Positions 6,376-12,060 of a stretch of DNA of 15,522 nucleotides are shown here, piece by piece; the stretch's first letter is position 1, and each line of letters starts with the position of its first letter. The DNA is from an uncultured Verrucomicrobiota bacterium. GTDB lineage: Bacteria; Verrucomicrobiota; Kiritimatiellia; RFP12; UBA1067. The notes beneath the pieces were generated by a model. It had not been told where the DNA came from and made no database searches. It was given only the letters and a program-made list of their open reading frames with translations. Position numbers and translations under genes: made by a program. The stretch is from the NCBI GenBank assembly GCA_945947925.1, contig CAMEZU010000020.1, forward strand, positions 1-15,522. Direction: 5' to 3'.

Positions 6376-7247
6376 CACTTCCCCCGCTCGGCCATCAGGA
6401 CCTGGATTTCGCTTTCGTTGATGCCGACCATCGCCTCGCCAAGGTCTTCGGAGACCTCCGCGACGACCTGAGGGTCGTTGAAGTTGGTAACGGCCTTGAC
6501 GATTGCGGCGGCGCGCTTCGCGGGATTGCCGCTCTTGAAGATGCCGGAGCCGACGAAGACGCCCTCGGCGCCGAGCTGCATCATGAGCGCGGCATCCGCC
6601 GGGGTGGCGACGCCGCCCGCGGCGAAGTTGACGACGGGGAGCTTCCGGTTGTCGTGGACGTAGCGGACGAGGTCGATCGGAACGCGGAGATCCTTCGCGG
6701 CCTCGTAGAGTTCGTCCGCGCCGAGCGAGGCGATGCGGCGGATCTCGGACTGCATCATCCGCATGTGGCGGACGGCCTGGACGACGTCGCCCGTGCCGGG
6801 TTCGCCCTTGGTGCGGATCATCGCCGCGCCTTCGGAAATGCGGCGGAGGGCCTCGCCGAGATCCTTTGCGCCGCAGACGAACGGCACCTTGAAGCGGGTC
6901 TTGTCGATGTGCAGGCGGTCGTCCGCGGGCGAGAGCACCTCGCTCTCGTCGATGTAGTCGATCTCGATCGCCTCAAGGACCTGCGCCTCGGCGAAATGTC
7001 CGATGCGGCACTTGGCCATCACGGGGATGGACACCGCGGCCTGGATGCCCTTGATCATCTTCGGATCGCTCATGCGGGCGACGCCGCCCGCGGCGCGGAT
7101 GTCGGCGGGAATGCGCTCGAGCGCCATGACGGCGCAGGCGCCGGCGGCTTCGGCGATCCTGGCCTGTTCGGGGGTGGTGACGTCCATGATGACGCCGCCC
7201 TTGAGCATCTGGGCGAGGTTCTTGTTCAGTTCGTAGCGGTTATCCAT
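6375..7247 (-). CDS. pdxS: PLP synthase lyase subunit PdxS
   Basis: Condenses ribose 5-phosphate, glyceraldehyde 3-phosphate and ammonia from PdxT to give pyridoxal 5'-phosphate. It is a 290-residue TIM barrel, the normal length. Catalytic residues are present: Asp22 in GGVIMDVTTPEQA, Lys79 in PVMAKCRIGHF, which forms the Schiff base with ribose 5-phosphate, and Lys147 in MIRTKGEPGTG. The phosphate-binding loops FAAGGVATPADAALMMQLG and VFVGSGIF are intact. The start ATG at 7247 has AAAGGA 9 nt upstream (7262-7257). It is divergent from the MocR-type regulator at 7360, with operator-like sites between them, so expression is probably controlled by that regulator in response to PLP. Its stop overlaps the pdxT start. 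Confidence 0.98.
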   Translation of the reverse strand: MDNRYELNKNLAQMLKGGVIMDVTTPEQARIAEAAGACAVMALERIPADIRAAGGVARMSDPKMIKGIQAAVSIPVMAKCRIGHFAEAQVLEAIEIDYIDESEVLSPADDRLHIDKTRFKVPFVCGAKDLGEALRRISEGAAMIRTKGEPGTGDVVQAVRHMRMMQSEIRRIASLGADELYEAAKDLRVPIDLVRYVHDNRKLPVVNFAAGGVATPADAALMMQLGAEGVFVGSGIFKSGNPAKRAAAIVKAVTNFNDPQVVAEVSEDLGEAMVGINESEIQVLMAERGK

Positions 7248-7278
7248 AGCAATGAGTCCTTTCGTGTGAACGCGGGAT

Positions 7279-7307
7279 ATGATACAATTTGCGCTGGTCT
7301 TATGAAA
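7279..7307 (-). promoter_or_regulatory. Candidate pdxS promoter with weak -35
   Basis: On the minus strand, TATCAT (7284-7279) is a good -10 box. The hexamer 17 bp upstream (7307-7302, TTTCAT) is a poor -35. A weak -35 next to regulator half-sites is typical of an activator-dependent promoter. The same hexamer read on the plus strand serves as the candidate -35 of pdxR. Confidence 0.5.
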
Positions 7308-7338
7308 TGACCAGATCGAAAGAAAATAATAAGACCAG
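7294..7338. promoter_or_regulatory. PdxR-type operator: three GACCAG half-sites
   Basis: CTGGTCTTAT (7294-7303) and ATAAGACCAG (7329-7338) are a perfect 10-bp inverted repeat. A third half-site TGACCAG (7308-7314) lies between them in the same orientation as the last, giving a 24-bp direct spacing of GACCAG cores (7309, 7333) and a close inverted pair with 9 bp between CTGGTC (7294) and GACCAG (7309). A mix of direct and inverted half-sites between pdxR and pdxST matches how MocR-family PdxR proteins are known to bind. The sites overlap both divergent promoters. Confidence 0.75.
7302..7330 (+). promoter_or_regulatory. Candidate pdxR promoter
   Basis: ATGAAA (7302-7307; 4 of 6 to TTGACA), 17 bp, then AATAAT (7325-7330; 5 of 6 to TATAAT). 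Predicted start is near 7337. Two GACCAG half-sites lie within the promoter, so autorepression is plausible. Confidence 0.5.
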
Positions 7339-7359
7339 AAAGAATGGAGGGGAGAAAAG

Positions 7360-8412
7360 ATGAAACGCTACCTCAAGGTCTATGCGAAGCTGCGCGACGC
7401 CATCGTGTCCGGCGGATACGCCTTCGGGGCGCGGCTGCCGTCGAAGCGGTCCGTGGCGTGCGAGACGGGGACGAGCCTCGTGACGGTCGAGCACGCTTAC
7501 CGGCTTCTCTGCGACGAGGGCTACGCCGAGGCGCGGGAGCGGAGCGGATTCTTTGCGTCGTACCAGGGGGCGGGGACATCGGTGCGGGCGCGGCATGCCG
7601 AGCCGGTCGCCGTGCGGATGAAGGCCGACAACCACCGGGTGCCGACGGCGTTTTCGTTCTCCGTCTTCGCGCGGACCTTGCGCGGCGTCGTGACGCGGTA
7701 CGGGGAGAAGCTGCTGATCAAGTCGCCGAACATGGGCACGGGCGAGCTGCGCGAGGCGATCGTCGCGTACCTGAAGCGGGCGAAGGGGATGTCGGTGAAG
7801 GCGTCGCAGGTCGTGATCGGGTCCGGCGCGGAATACCTGTACGGACTCCTCGCGCAGATGTTCCGTGACGAGACGGTCGGCATCGAGGCTCCGTCCTACG
7901 CCAAGATCCGCGAAGTCTATGCCGCGCACGGCGTGACGCTCAGGTCGCTTCGGCTGGGGGAGCACGGCATTCTCGACGGCGAACTGAGGAAGCTGAAGGG
8001 CGGGGTCCTTCACGTGACGCCGTACCGGAGCTTTCCGACGGGCGTCACGGCCGACGCGACGAAGCGGCATGCCTACGTGAGATGGGCGCGCGCGCACGAC
8101 GCCGTGCTGGTCGAGGACGACTTCGAATCGGAGTTCTCGCCCCGGCGGGCGGGGCTCGAGTCGCTTTTCGCGCTGGACGGCGGACGGCGCGTCATCTACC
8201 TCAACACGTTCTCGAAGACGATCGCGCCGTCCCTCCGCGTCGGCTATATGGTGCTGCCGAAGGAACTCCTGGGGCGCTATGCCGAGCGCGTCGGCTTCTA
8301 CTCCTGCACCGTCCCGATCTTCGAGCAGTTCTTTCTCGCGGACTTTCTCAACGGCGGGGAATTCGAGCGTCACGTGAACCGCGTGCGACGGATGCGCCGC
8401 ATTTTGGTATAA
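7360..8412 (+). CDS. pdxR: MocR/PdxR-family regulator, C-terminally truncated
   Basis: GntR-type winged-helix domain fused to a fold-type I aminotransferase-like domain; PdxR members sense PLP and control pdxST. Residues 1-70 give the winged helix (LRDAIVSGGYAFGARLPSKRSVA, TVEHAYRLLCDEGYAEARERSGFF). The aminotransferase part shows VTPYRSFPTGV, VEDDFESEF and the PLP-lysine motif NTFSKTIAPSLRVGY (Lys286). It stops at 350 residues, just after FERHVNRVRRMRRI, where full MocR proteins (about 450-480) continue for about 100 more residues of the small domain. That missing part carries the Arg that holds the ligand carboxylate in GabR. The TAA stop (8410-8412) is inside the galE -10 box. Start ATG 7360 has a strong GGAGGGGAG site. 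DNA binding is probably intact; PLP sensing may be altered (inference). The name pdxR rests on position beside pdxST. Confidence 0.85.
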   Translation: MKRYLKVYAKLRDAIVSGGYAFGARLPSKRSVACETGTSLVTVEHAYRLLCDEGYAEARERSGFFASYQGAGTSVRARHAEPVAVRMKADNHRVPTAFSFSVFARTLRGVVTRYGEKLLIKSPNMGTGELREAIVAYLKRAKGMSVKASQVVIGSGAEYLYGLLAQMFRDETVGIEAPSYAKIREVYAAHGVTLRSLRLGEHGILDGELRKLKGGVLHVTPYRSFPTGVTADATKRHAYVRWARAHDAVLVEDDFESEFSPRRAGLESLFALDGGRRVIYLNTFSKTIAPSLRVGYMVLPKELLGRYAERVGFYSCTVPIFEQFFLADFLNGGEFERHVNRVRRMRRILV

Positions 8413-8413
8413 T
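8385..8413 (+). promoter_or_regulatory. galE promoter overlapping the pdxR stop codon
   Basis: Perfect -10 TATAAT (8408-8413), preceded at 17 bp by GCGACG (8385-8390; weak -35, 3 of 6). Predicted start is near 8420. The ribosome-binding site AAAGGA (8425-8430) lies 10 nt before the galE ATG. The pdxR TAA stop is contained in the -10 box. Confidence 0.65.
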
Positions 8414-8440
8414 GGTGGACAACGAAAGGATACAAGGGGA

Positions 8441-9475
8441 ATGAAAATTCTTGTCACCGGAGGCGCCGGGTTCATCGGCAGCCATACTGTCGTCGAATTG
8501 CTCAATGCCGGCCATGAGGTCGTTGTCGTCGACAATCTCTGCAACAGCTCGAAGAAGTCGCTCGCCCGCGTGAAGAAGATCACCGGCAAGGACGTCACCT
8601 TCTACAAGCTCGACATTCGCGACGAGAAGAAGCTCAATGCGATGCTCGACAAGGAGGCTCCGTTCGGCGCCACGATTCACTTCGCCGCGCTCAAGGCCGT
8701 CGGCGAATCGACGAAGATCCCGCTCAAGTACTACAACAACAACCTCGGCGGCACCTTCACGCTCCTCAAGGCCCTTGCGGACCACAACTGCAAGAACATC
8801 GTGTTCTCCAGCTCCGCGACCGTCTACGGCGATCCCAAGTCCGTGCCGATCCGCGAGGACTTCCCGACCCCGGGCTGCACCAACGCCTACGGCTGGACGA
8901 AGCTCATGATGGAGCAGGTCTTCAAGGACGTCCAGAAGGCCGATCCCGCCTGGAACGTCATTCTCCTCCGGTACTTCAACCCGATCGGCGCGCACAAGTC
9001 GGGCCTCATCGGCGAGGATCCCGCCGGCATCCCGAACAACCTCCTGCCGTTCGTCGCGCAGGTCGCGATCGGCCGCCGTCCCGAGCTCTCCGTCTTCGGC
9101 AACGACTATCCGACGCCGGACGGCACGGGCGTGCGCGACTACATCCACGTCGTCGACCTCGCGATCGGCCACCTCAAGGCGATCGAGAAGCTCGAGAAGA
9201 CGCCGGACCTCGGCCTCAAGGTCTACAACCTCGGCACCGGCAACGGCTACTCCGTCCTCCAGATCGTCAAGGCGTTCGAGAAGGCCTCCGGCCGCACCGT
9301 CGCCTACAAGATCTGCCCGCGCCGCCCCGGCGACATCGCCGAGTGCTGGGCCGATCCCGCCCTGGCGCTCAAGGAACTCGGCTGGAAGGCCGAGCGCGGC
9401 ATCGACGAGATGTGCGAGGACGCCTGGCGCTGGCAGGAGAAGAATCCGTACGGCTACAACAAGCCCAAGGCCTGA
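8441..9475 (+). CDS. galE: UDP-glucose 4-epimerase
   Basis: Interconverts UDP-glucose and UDP-galactose with tightly bound NAD, feeding galactose metabolism and surface polysaccharide or LPS synthesis. It is an extended short-chain dehydrogenase of 344 residues, normal for GalE. The Rossmann motif GGAGFIG (residues 7-13), FAALKAVGES, the catalytic Ser/Thr region FSSSATVYGDP, and the YxxxK pair Tyr150 and Lys154 (AYGWTKLMMEQ) are all present. The substrate-binding segments LLRYFNPIGAHKSGLIGEDP, NLLPFVAQVAIG and DGTGVRDYIHVVDLA are characteristic of GalE rather than other epimerases. It has its own promoter, so it need not be co-regulated with pdxR. A 7-bp hairpin (9466-9472 with 9476-9482) spans the stop codon but has no U-tract. 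Confidence 0.97.
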   Translation: MKILVTGGAGFIGSHTVVELLNAGHEVVVVDNLCNSSKKSLARVKKITGKDVTFYKLDIRDEKKLNAMLDKEAPFGATIHFAALKAVGESTKIPLKYYNNNLGGTFTLLKALADHNCKNIVFSSSATVYGDPKSVPIREDFPTPGCTNAYGWTKLMMEQVFKDVQKADPAWNVILLRYFNPIGAHKSGLIGEDPAGIPNNLLPFVAQVAIGRRPELSVFGNDYPTPDGTGVRDYIHVVDLAIGHLKAIEKLEKTPDLGLKVYNLGTGNGYSVLQIVKAFEKASGRTVAYKICPRRPGDIAECWADPALALKELGWKAERGIDEMCEDAWRWQEKNPYGYNKPKA

Positions 9476-9482
9476 GGCCTTG
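9466..9482 (+). other. Hairpin across the galE stop codon
   Basis: CAAGGCC (9466-9472), loop TGA (the stop codon), GGCCTTG (9476-9482). The stem is perfect, but no T-run follows, so termination here is uncertain. Confidence 0.4.
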
Positions 9483-9521
9483 ACTTGAGGTGAAGGTCTG
9501 AGATGTCGGTGTGGAGATCAC

Positions 9522-10163
9522 GTGACCGCGTTAGACTACATTCTTGACGGACTGGAGGCCGAGCTGGCGCTGGAGCGCGAGCTCGGCGTTCGGTCTGTCG
9601 AGATCGACCGCGCGCTGCTGGCGCCGCTGGCGCCGCCTGGTGGCTCTAGCGATTCTAGCGAACCTAGAAGTTCTAGTGGTTCTAGCGAGCCCCGCTCCGT
9701 GCCGCCGCCTGCGGCCGCCCCTCAGCGGACCACCCCACCCCCCCTCCGCCCCACCACCCCACCTCCCCTCCGACCCACCAACCCACCAACCCACCAACCC
9801 TCCAACCTTTCACCCCTCGACTTCGTCTTCCTGCATGACAAGCCGCTGTCGGCGAAGGGCAACGAGATGATGGCAAAGATCATCGTCGCGCTGGGGAAGA
9901 CGGCCGAGACGGCGCCGATTGTCGTCGCGCCGCCGATACCCGCGGCGAAGGTCTGCATCGTGCTGGGCGGCCTGGCGCTCAGGAAATGGTTCCCGGGACG
10001 GAACGTGTCGCCCGGGCAGTGGTTCACGGATGAGAAGGGGCGCGACGTGCTGGTCACCTACACGCCGGAGTACATCCTGCGGTTCGGGACGGTCACACCG
10101 GCGCTGAAGAAGATCAAGCAGGACATGTGGAACAGCCTGAAGTCGGTCTTGAAGAGGATCTGA
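9522..10163 (+). CDS. Uracil-DNA-glycosylase-superfamily-like protein with degenerate active site and repeat-derived linker
   Basis: 213 residues starting at GTG 9522, with GGAG 5 nt upstream. Residues 1-40 form an amphipathic helix (ALDYILDGLEAELALERELGV). Residues 42-100 are low complexity: SSDSSEPRSSSGSSEP, then Pro/Thr-rich. Residues about 101-213 resemble the C-terminal half of type 4/5 uracil-DNA glycosylases: GNEMMAKIIVALG matches the family's AGQLLDKMLAAIG; VCIVLGGLALRKWF matches KVIVALGATALRALL; VLVTYTPEYILRF and KQDMWNSLKSVL match the ending (PVLATYHPSYLLR, KR..WEDLK). The GEAPG motif is not recognisable (FLHDKP at that point), the Fe-S cysteines are absent and the motif His is Thr. 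Probably a non-catalytic or diverged relative; the assignment is by eye only. It lies upstream of pyrK with a 25-nt gap. Confidence 0.6.
   Translation: MTALDYILDGLEAELALERELGVRSVEIDRALLAPLAPPGGSSDSSEPRSSSGSSEPRSVPPPAAAPQRTTPPPLRPTTPPPLRPTNPPTHQPSNLSPLDFVFLHDKPLSAKGNEMMAKIIVALGKTAETAPIVVAPPIPAAKVCIVLGGLALRKWFPGRNVSPGQWFTDEKGRDVLVTYTPEYILRFGTVTPALKKIKQDMWNSLKSVLKRI
9645..9689. repeat. 9-nt CTAG-rich tandem repeat, five units, inside a coding region
   Basis: Units TCTAGCGAT, TCTAGCGAA, CCTAGAAGT, TCTAGTGGT, TCTAGCGAG. Each contains CTAG, a tetranucleotide usually scarce in bacterial DNA, and the block uses A/T-ending codons (TCT, AGT, AGA, CCT) unlike its GC-rich surroundings. It stays in frame and encodes a Ser-rich linker (residues 42-56). 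Confidence 0.85.
9730..9808. repeat. C-rich low-complexity block (CCACC/CCAACC units); G-runs on the minus strand
   Basis: Repeats of CCACCCC and ACCCACCA type, including the near-duplicate TTPPPLRP coding units. The complementary strand holds at least eight runs of three or more G with short spacers, enough for G-quadruplex formation. It encodes the Pro/Thr-rich part of the linker. Confidence 0.8.
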
Positions 10164-10188
10164 CCGTTACAAAGAGTGGAGAAGCGAT

Positions 10189-10968
10189 ATGGTGGATGAA
10201 ACGTGCAAGGTTCTGGAACATGAGGACATCGGGGCGGGCTACCGCTCTCTCGCGCTGGCGGCGCCGGCGATCTGCGCCGAGGCGCAGCCCGGGCAGTTCG
10301 TGCACGTGAAGGTGCCGGCGCTCGAGCCGAGCGCGTTGCGGCGTCCCTTCTCCATCTTCAACGCCGATGCTGCGAGCGGCAGGCTCGAGCTCCTTTACAA
10401 GACGGTCGGACGCGGGACGCTTGCGCTCAACGCGGTGAAACCCGGCGATGCCGTGAACGTGATGGGTCCGCTCGGCCACGGCTTTCCGACAACTTGCGCG
10501 GGCGCGCCGCTCCTGGTGGGCGGCGGCTTCGGCGTCGCGCCGCTCTACTTCCTCGCGCGGATGCTGAAGGCGTCCGGCGCGGAGCCGAAGCTTTTCGTGG
10601 GCGGGCGCACCAAGGCGGACCTCCTGGCGCTGGACCGTTTTGCCGAACTCGGCGTCGAGGTCTTCACCGCGACGAACGACGGATCAGCGGGCGTGCAGGG
10701 ACTCGTCACCGATCCGCTCGACGACGAGATGATCCGCCTGAAGGGCGAGGGCAAGGCCTTCGAACTCTTCGCCTGCGGTCCCGACCCGATGCTCAAGGCC
10801 GTCGCGCTCCGCGCGACCGGGTCCGGCTCGAAGGGCTGGATCTCGATGGACCGACACATGATCTGCGGCGTGGGCGCGTGCTACGCCTGCATCCAGAAGA
10901 CGGTGCGCGGCAATTCGCGCTGTTGCATTGAGGGCCCGATCTTCCGCGCCGAGGACCTCGTGTGGTGA
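10189..10968 (+). CDS. pyrK: Dihydroorotate dehydrogenase B electron-transfer subunit
   Basis: Carries electrons from PyrD FMN through a [2Fe-2S] cluster and FAD to NAD+ in pyrimidine synthesis. It has 259 residues, the normal length. The FAD domain (about 1-95) has the binding motif RRPFSIFN. The NAD-binding domain (about 100-215) has LLVGGGFGVAPLYFLA and ELFACGPDPMLKAV. The C-terminal cluster motif is Cys226, Cys231, Cys234 (HMICGVGACYACIQ) plus Cys245/Cys246 (SRCCIEGP); all four ligands can be supplied. The start ATG 10189 has GGAG about 8 nt upstream. Its stop codon overlaps the start of a small frameshifted gene (TGATG), and pyrD follows, giving a compact pyrK-x-pyrD unit. Confidence 0.95.
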   Translation: MVDETCKVLEHEDIGAGYRSLALAAPAICAEAQPGQFVHVKVPALEPSALRRPFSIFNADAASGRLELLYKTVGRGTLALNAVKPGDAVNVMGPLGHGFPTTCAGAPLLVGGGFGVAPLYFLARMLKASGAEPKLFVGGRTKADLLALDRFAELGVEVFTATNDGSAGVQGLVTDPLDDEMIRLKGEGKAFELFACGPDPMLKAVALRATGSGSKGWISMDRHMICGVGACYACIQKTVRGNSRCCIEGPIFRAEDLVW

Positions 10969-11128
10969 TGCGGGCGAAGACACTTTCGGTCCTGCTGTCC
11001 GCGGCCTTCGCCTTTTCGGCGGCAGCGCGTCGAACGTCGTCTTGAGGAACAACAGGATCGTCAACGGCAACACGAAGGTCGTCATCGACCGGAATAGTGC
11101 GGAAGTGAAAGTGGAGGACGCGAAATGA
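10968..11128 (+). pseudogene. Small secreted-protein gene between pyrK and pyrD, disrupted by a frameshift
   Basis: ATG 10968 overlaps the pyrK stop (TGATG) and opens a clear signal peptide, MRAKTLSVLLSAAFAFSAAA, but that frame stops at 11043-11045 after 25 codons. The -1 frame continues from the same place as GGSASNVVLRNNRIVNGN and on to VKVEDAK, and its stop (11126-11128) overlaps the pyrD start as ATGA. Both ends are thus coupled to the operon, as for a real gene of about 53 residues. One extra T in the run at 11013-11016 would join the frames and give a normal signal peptide ending near GSA-SN. It may be a true frameshift mutation, a sequencing or assembly error in the T-run, or a frameshifting site. 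The mature part is short, with alternating hydrophobic and polar residues suggesting beta structure. I do not recognise it. Confidence 0.55.
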
Positions 11129-12045
11129 TCGACATGAAGGTGAACCTCGGCGGCCTGGAGATGGCGACGCCGATTACGACGGCGAGCGGCACGTTCGGGT
11201 ACGGGACGGAGTACATCGGGGCCGTGGACTATGCGAAGCTCGGGGCGGTGACCGCGAAGGGCATCCGCGTCGAACCCTGGCCCGGGAACCCGATGCCGCG
11301 CCACGCCGAGGTCTATGGCGGACTCGTCAACGCGATCGGCCTGCAGGGGACGGGGGTCGAGCATTTCCTGGACGTCACCGTCCCGTGGTATGCCGACAAC
11401 GTCAAGGTGCCGATGATCGTGAACATCTGGGGCGGTTCGGTCGATGCGTACGCCGAGGTCGCGCGCCGTCTGACGGACGCGCATCATCCGTCCGTCGGTG
11501 CGATCGAGATGAACGTCAGCTGTCCGAACGTGAAGGCGGGCGGACACACCTTCGGACAGGATCCAAAGGTGCTCGCGGAGGTCGTCTCGGCCGTGCGCCG
11601 GGCGACGACGCTGCCGCTCATTGTGAAGCTCGCGCCGAACGTGCCGTCGATCGTCCCCTACGTGAAGGCGTGCGAGGACGCGGGGGCGGACGCGCTCTCG
11701 ATGATCAACACGATTCCCGCGATGGTGATCGACATCGAGAAGCGCAGGCCCCTGATCGCGAACAAGACGGGCGGACTCTCCGGTCGCGGCATCCATCCCG
11801 CGGCCGTCAAGCTCGTCTACGACGCGCACAACGCGACGAAGCTTCCCATCCTCGCGATGGGCGGCATCTACGAGGCGAAGGACGCGATCGAGTTCTTCCT
11901 GGCGGGCGCGACGGCGGTTGCGGTCGGAACGGCGACCTTCACGAATCCGAACGTCGTCTCCGAGGTCTATGACGGTCTCGCCGACTACTGCGGGCGCCAC
12001 GGCTTCGCTGCTGTCCGGGACCTGACGGGTGCCCTGGAAGTGTGA
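11125..12045 (+). CDS. pyrD: Dihydroorotate dehydrogenase, class 1B catalytic subunit
   Basis: FMN enzyme that oxidises dihydroorotate to orotate, the fourth step of de novo UMP synthesis, in a heterotetramer with PyrK. It is a 306-residue TIM barrel. Conserved segments: TTASGTFGYGTEY near the FMN phosphate, NAIGLQGTGVEHF, and NVSCPNVKAGG with the catalytic base Cys133, which is Ser in class 2 enzymes and so confirms class 1. IVKLAPNV, the SMINT Asn region, GGLSGRGIHPAAVKLVYD and MGGIYEAKDAIEFFLAGATAVAVGTA follow. Adjacent pyrK confirms class 1B, the NAD-linked form common in anaerobes. Translation start overlaps the preceding small frame (ATGA). The next gene's -10 box begins one base after the pyrD stop. 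Confidence 0.97.
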   Translation: MIDMKVNLGGLEMATPITTASGTFGYGTEYIGAVDYAKLGAVTAKGIRVEPWPGNPMPRHAEVYGGLVNAIGLQGTGVEHFLDVTVPWYADNVKVPMIVNIWGGSVDAYAEVARRLTDAHHPSVGAIEMNVSCPNVKAGGHTFGQDPKVLAEVVSAVRRATTLPLIVKLAPNVPSIVPYVKACEDAGADALSMINTIPAMVIDIEKRRPLIANKTGGLSGRGIHPAAVKLVYDAHNATKLPILAMGGIYEAKDAIEFFLAGATAVAVGTATFTNPNVVSEVYDGLADYCGRHGFAAVRDLTGALEV

Positions 12046-12051
12046 TATAAT
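12022..12051 (+). promoter_or_regulatory. Promoter for the LptF/LptG-family gene, abutting the pyrD stop
   Basis: Perfect TATAAT (12046-12051) with CTGACG (12022-12027; 4 of 6) at 18 bp. Predicted start is about 12057-12058, only 3-4 nt before ATG 12061, so the transcript is nearly leaderless. No ribosome-binding site lies between. Confidence 0.6.
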
Positions 12052-12060
12052 AACCAATCC

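Noticed and set aside
10928..11128. Single 66-residue gene starting at 10928
   Set aside because: Its first third is an out-of-frame reading of the pyrK C-terminus; only the part after about 11017 looks like genuine coding, as the second frame of the broken small gene.
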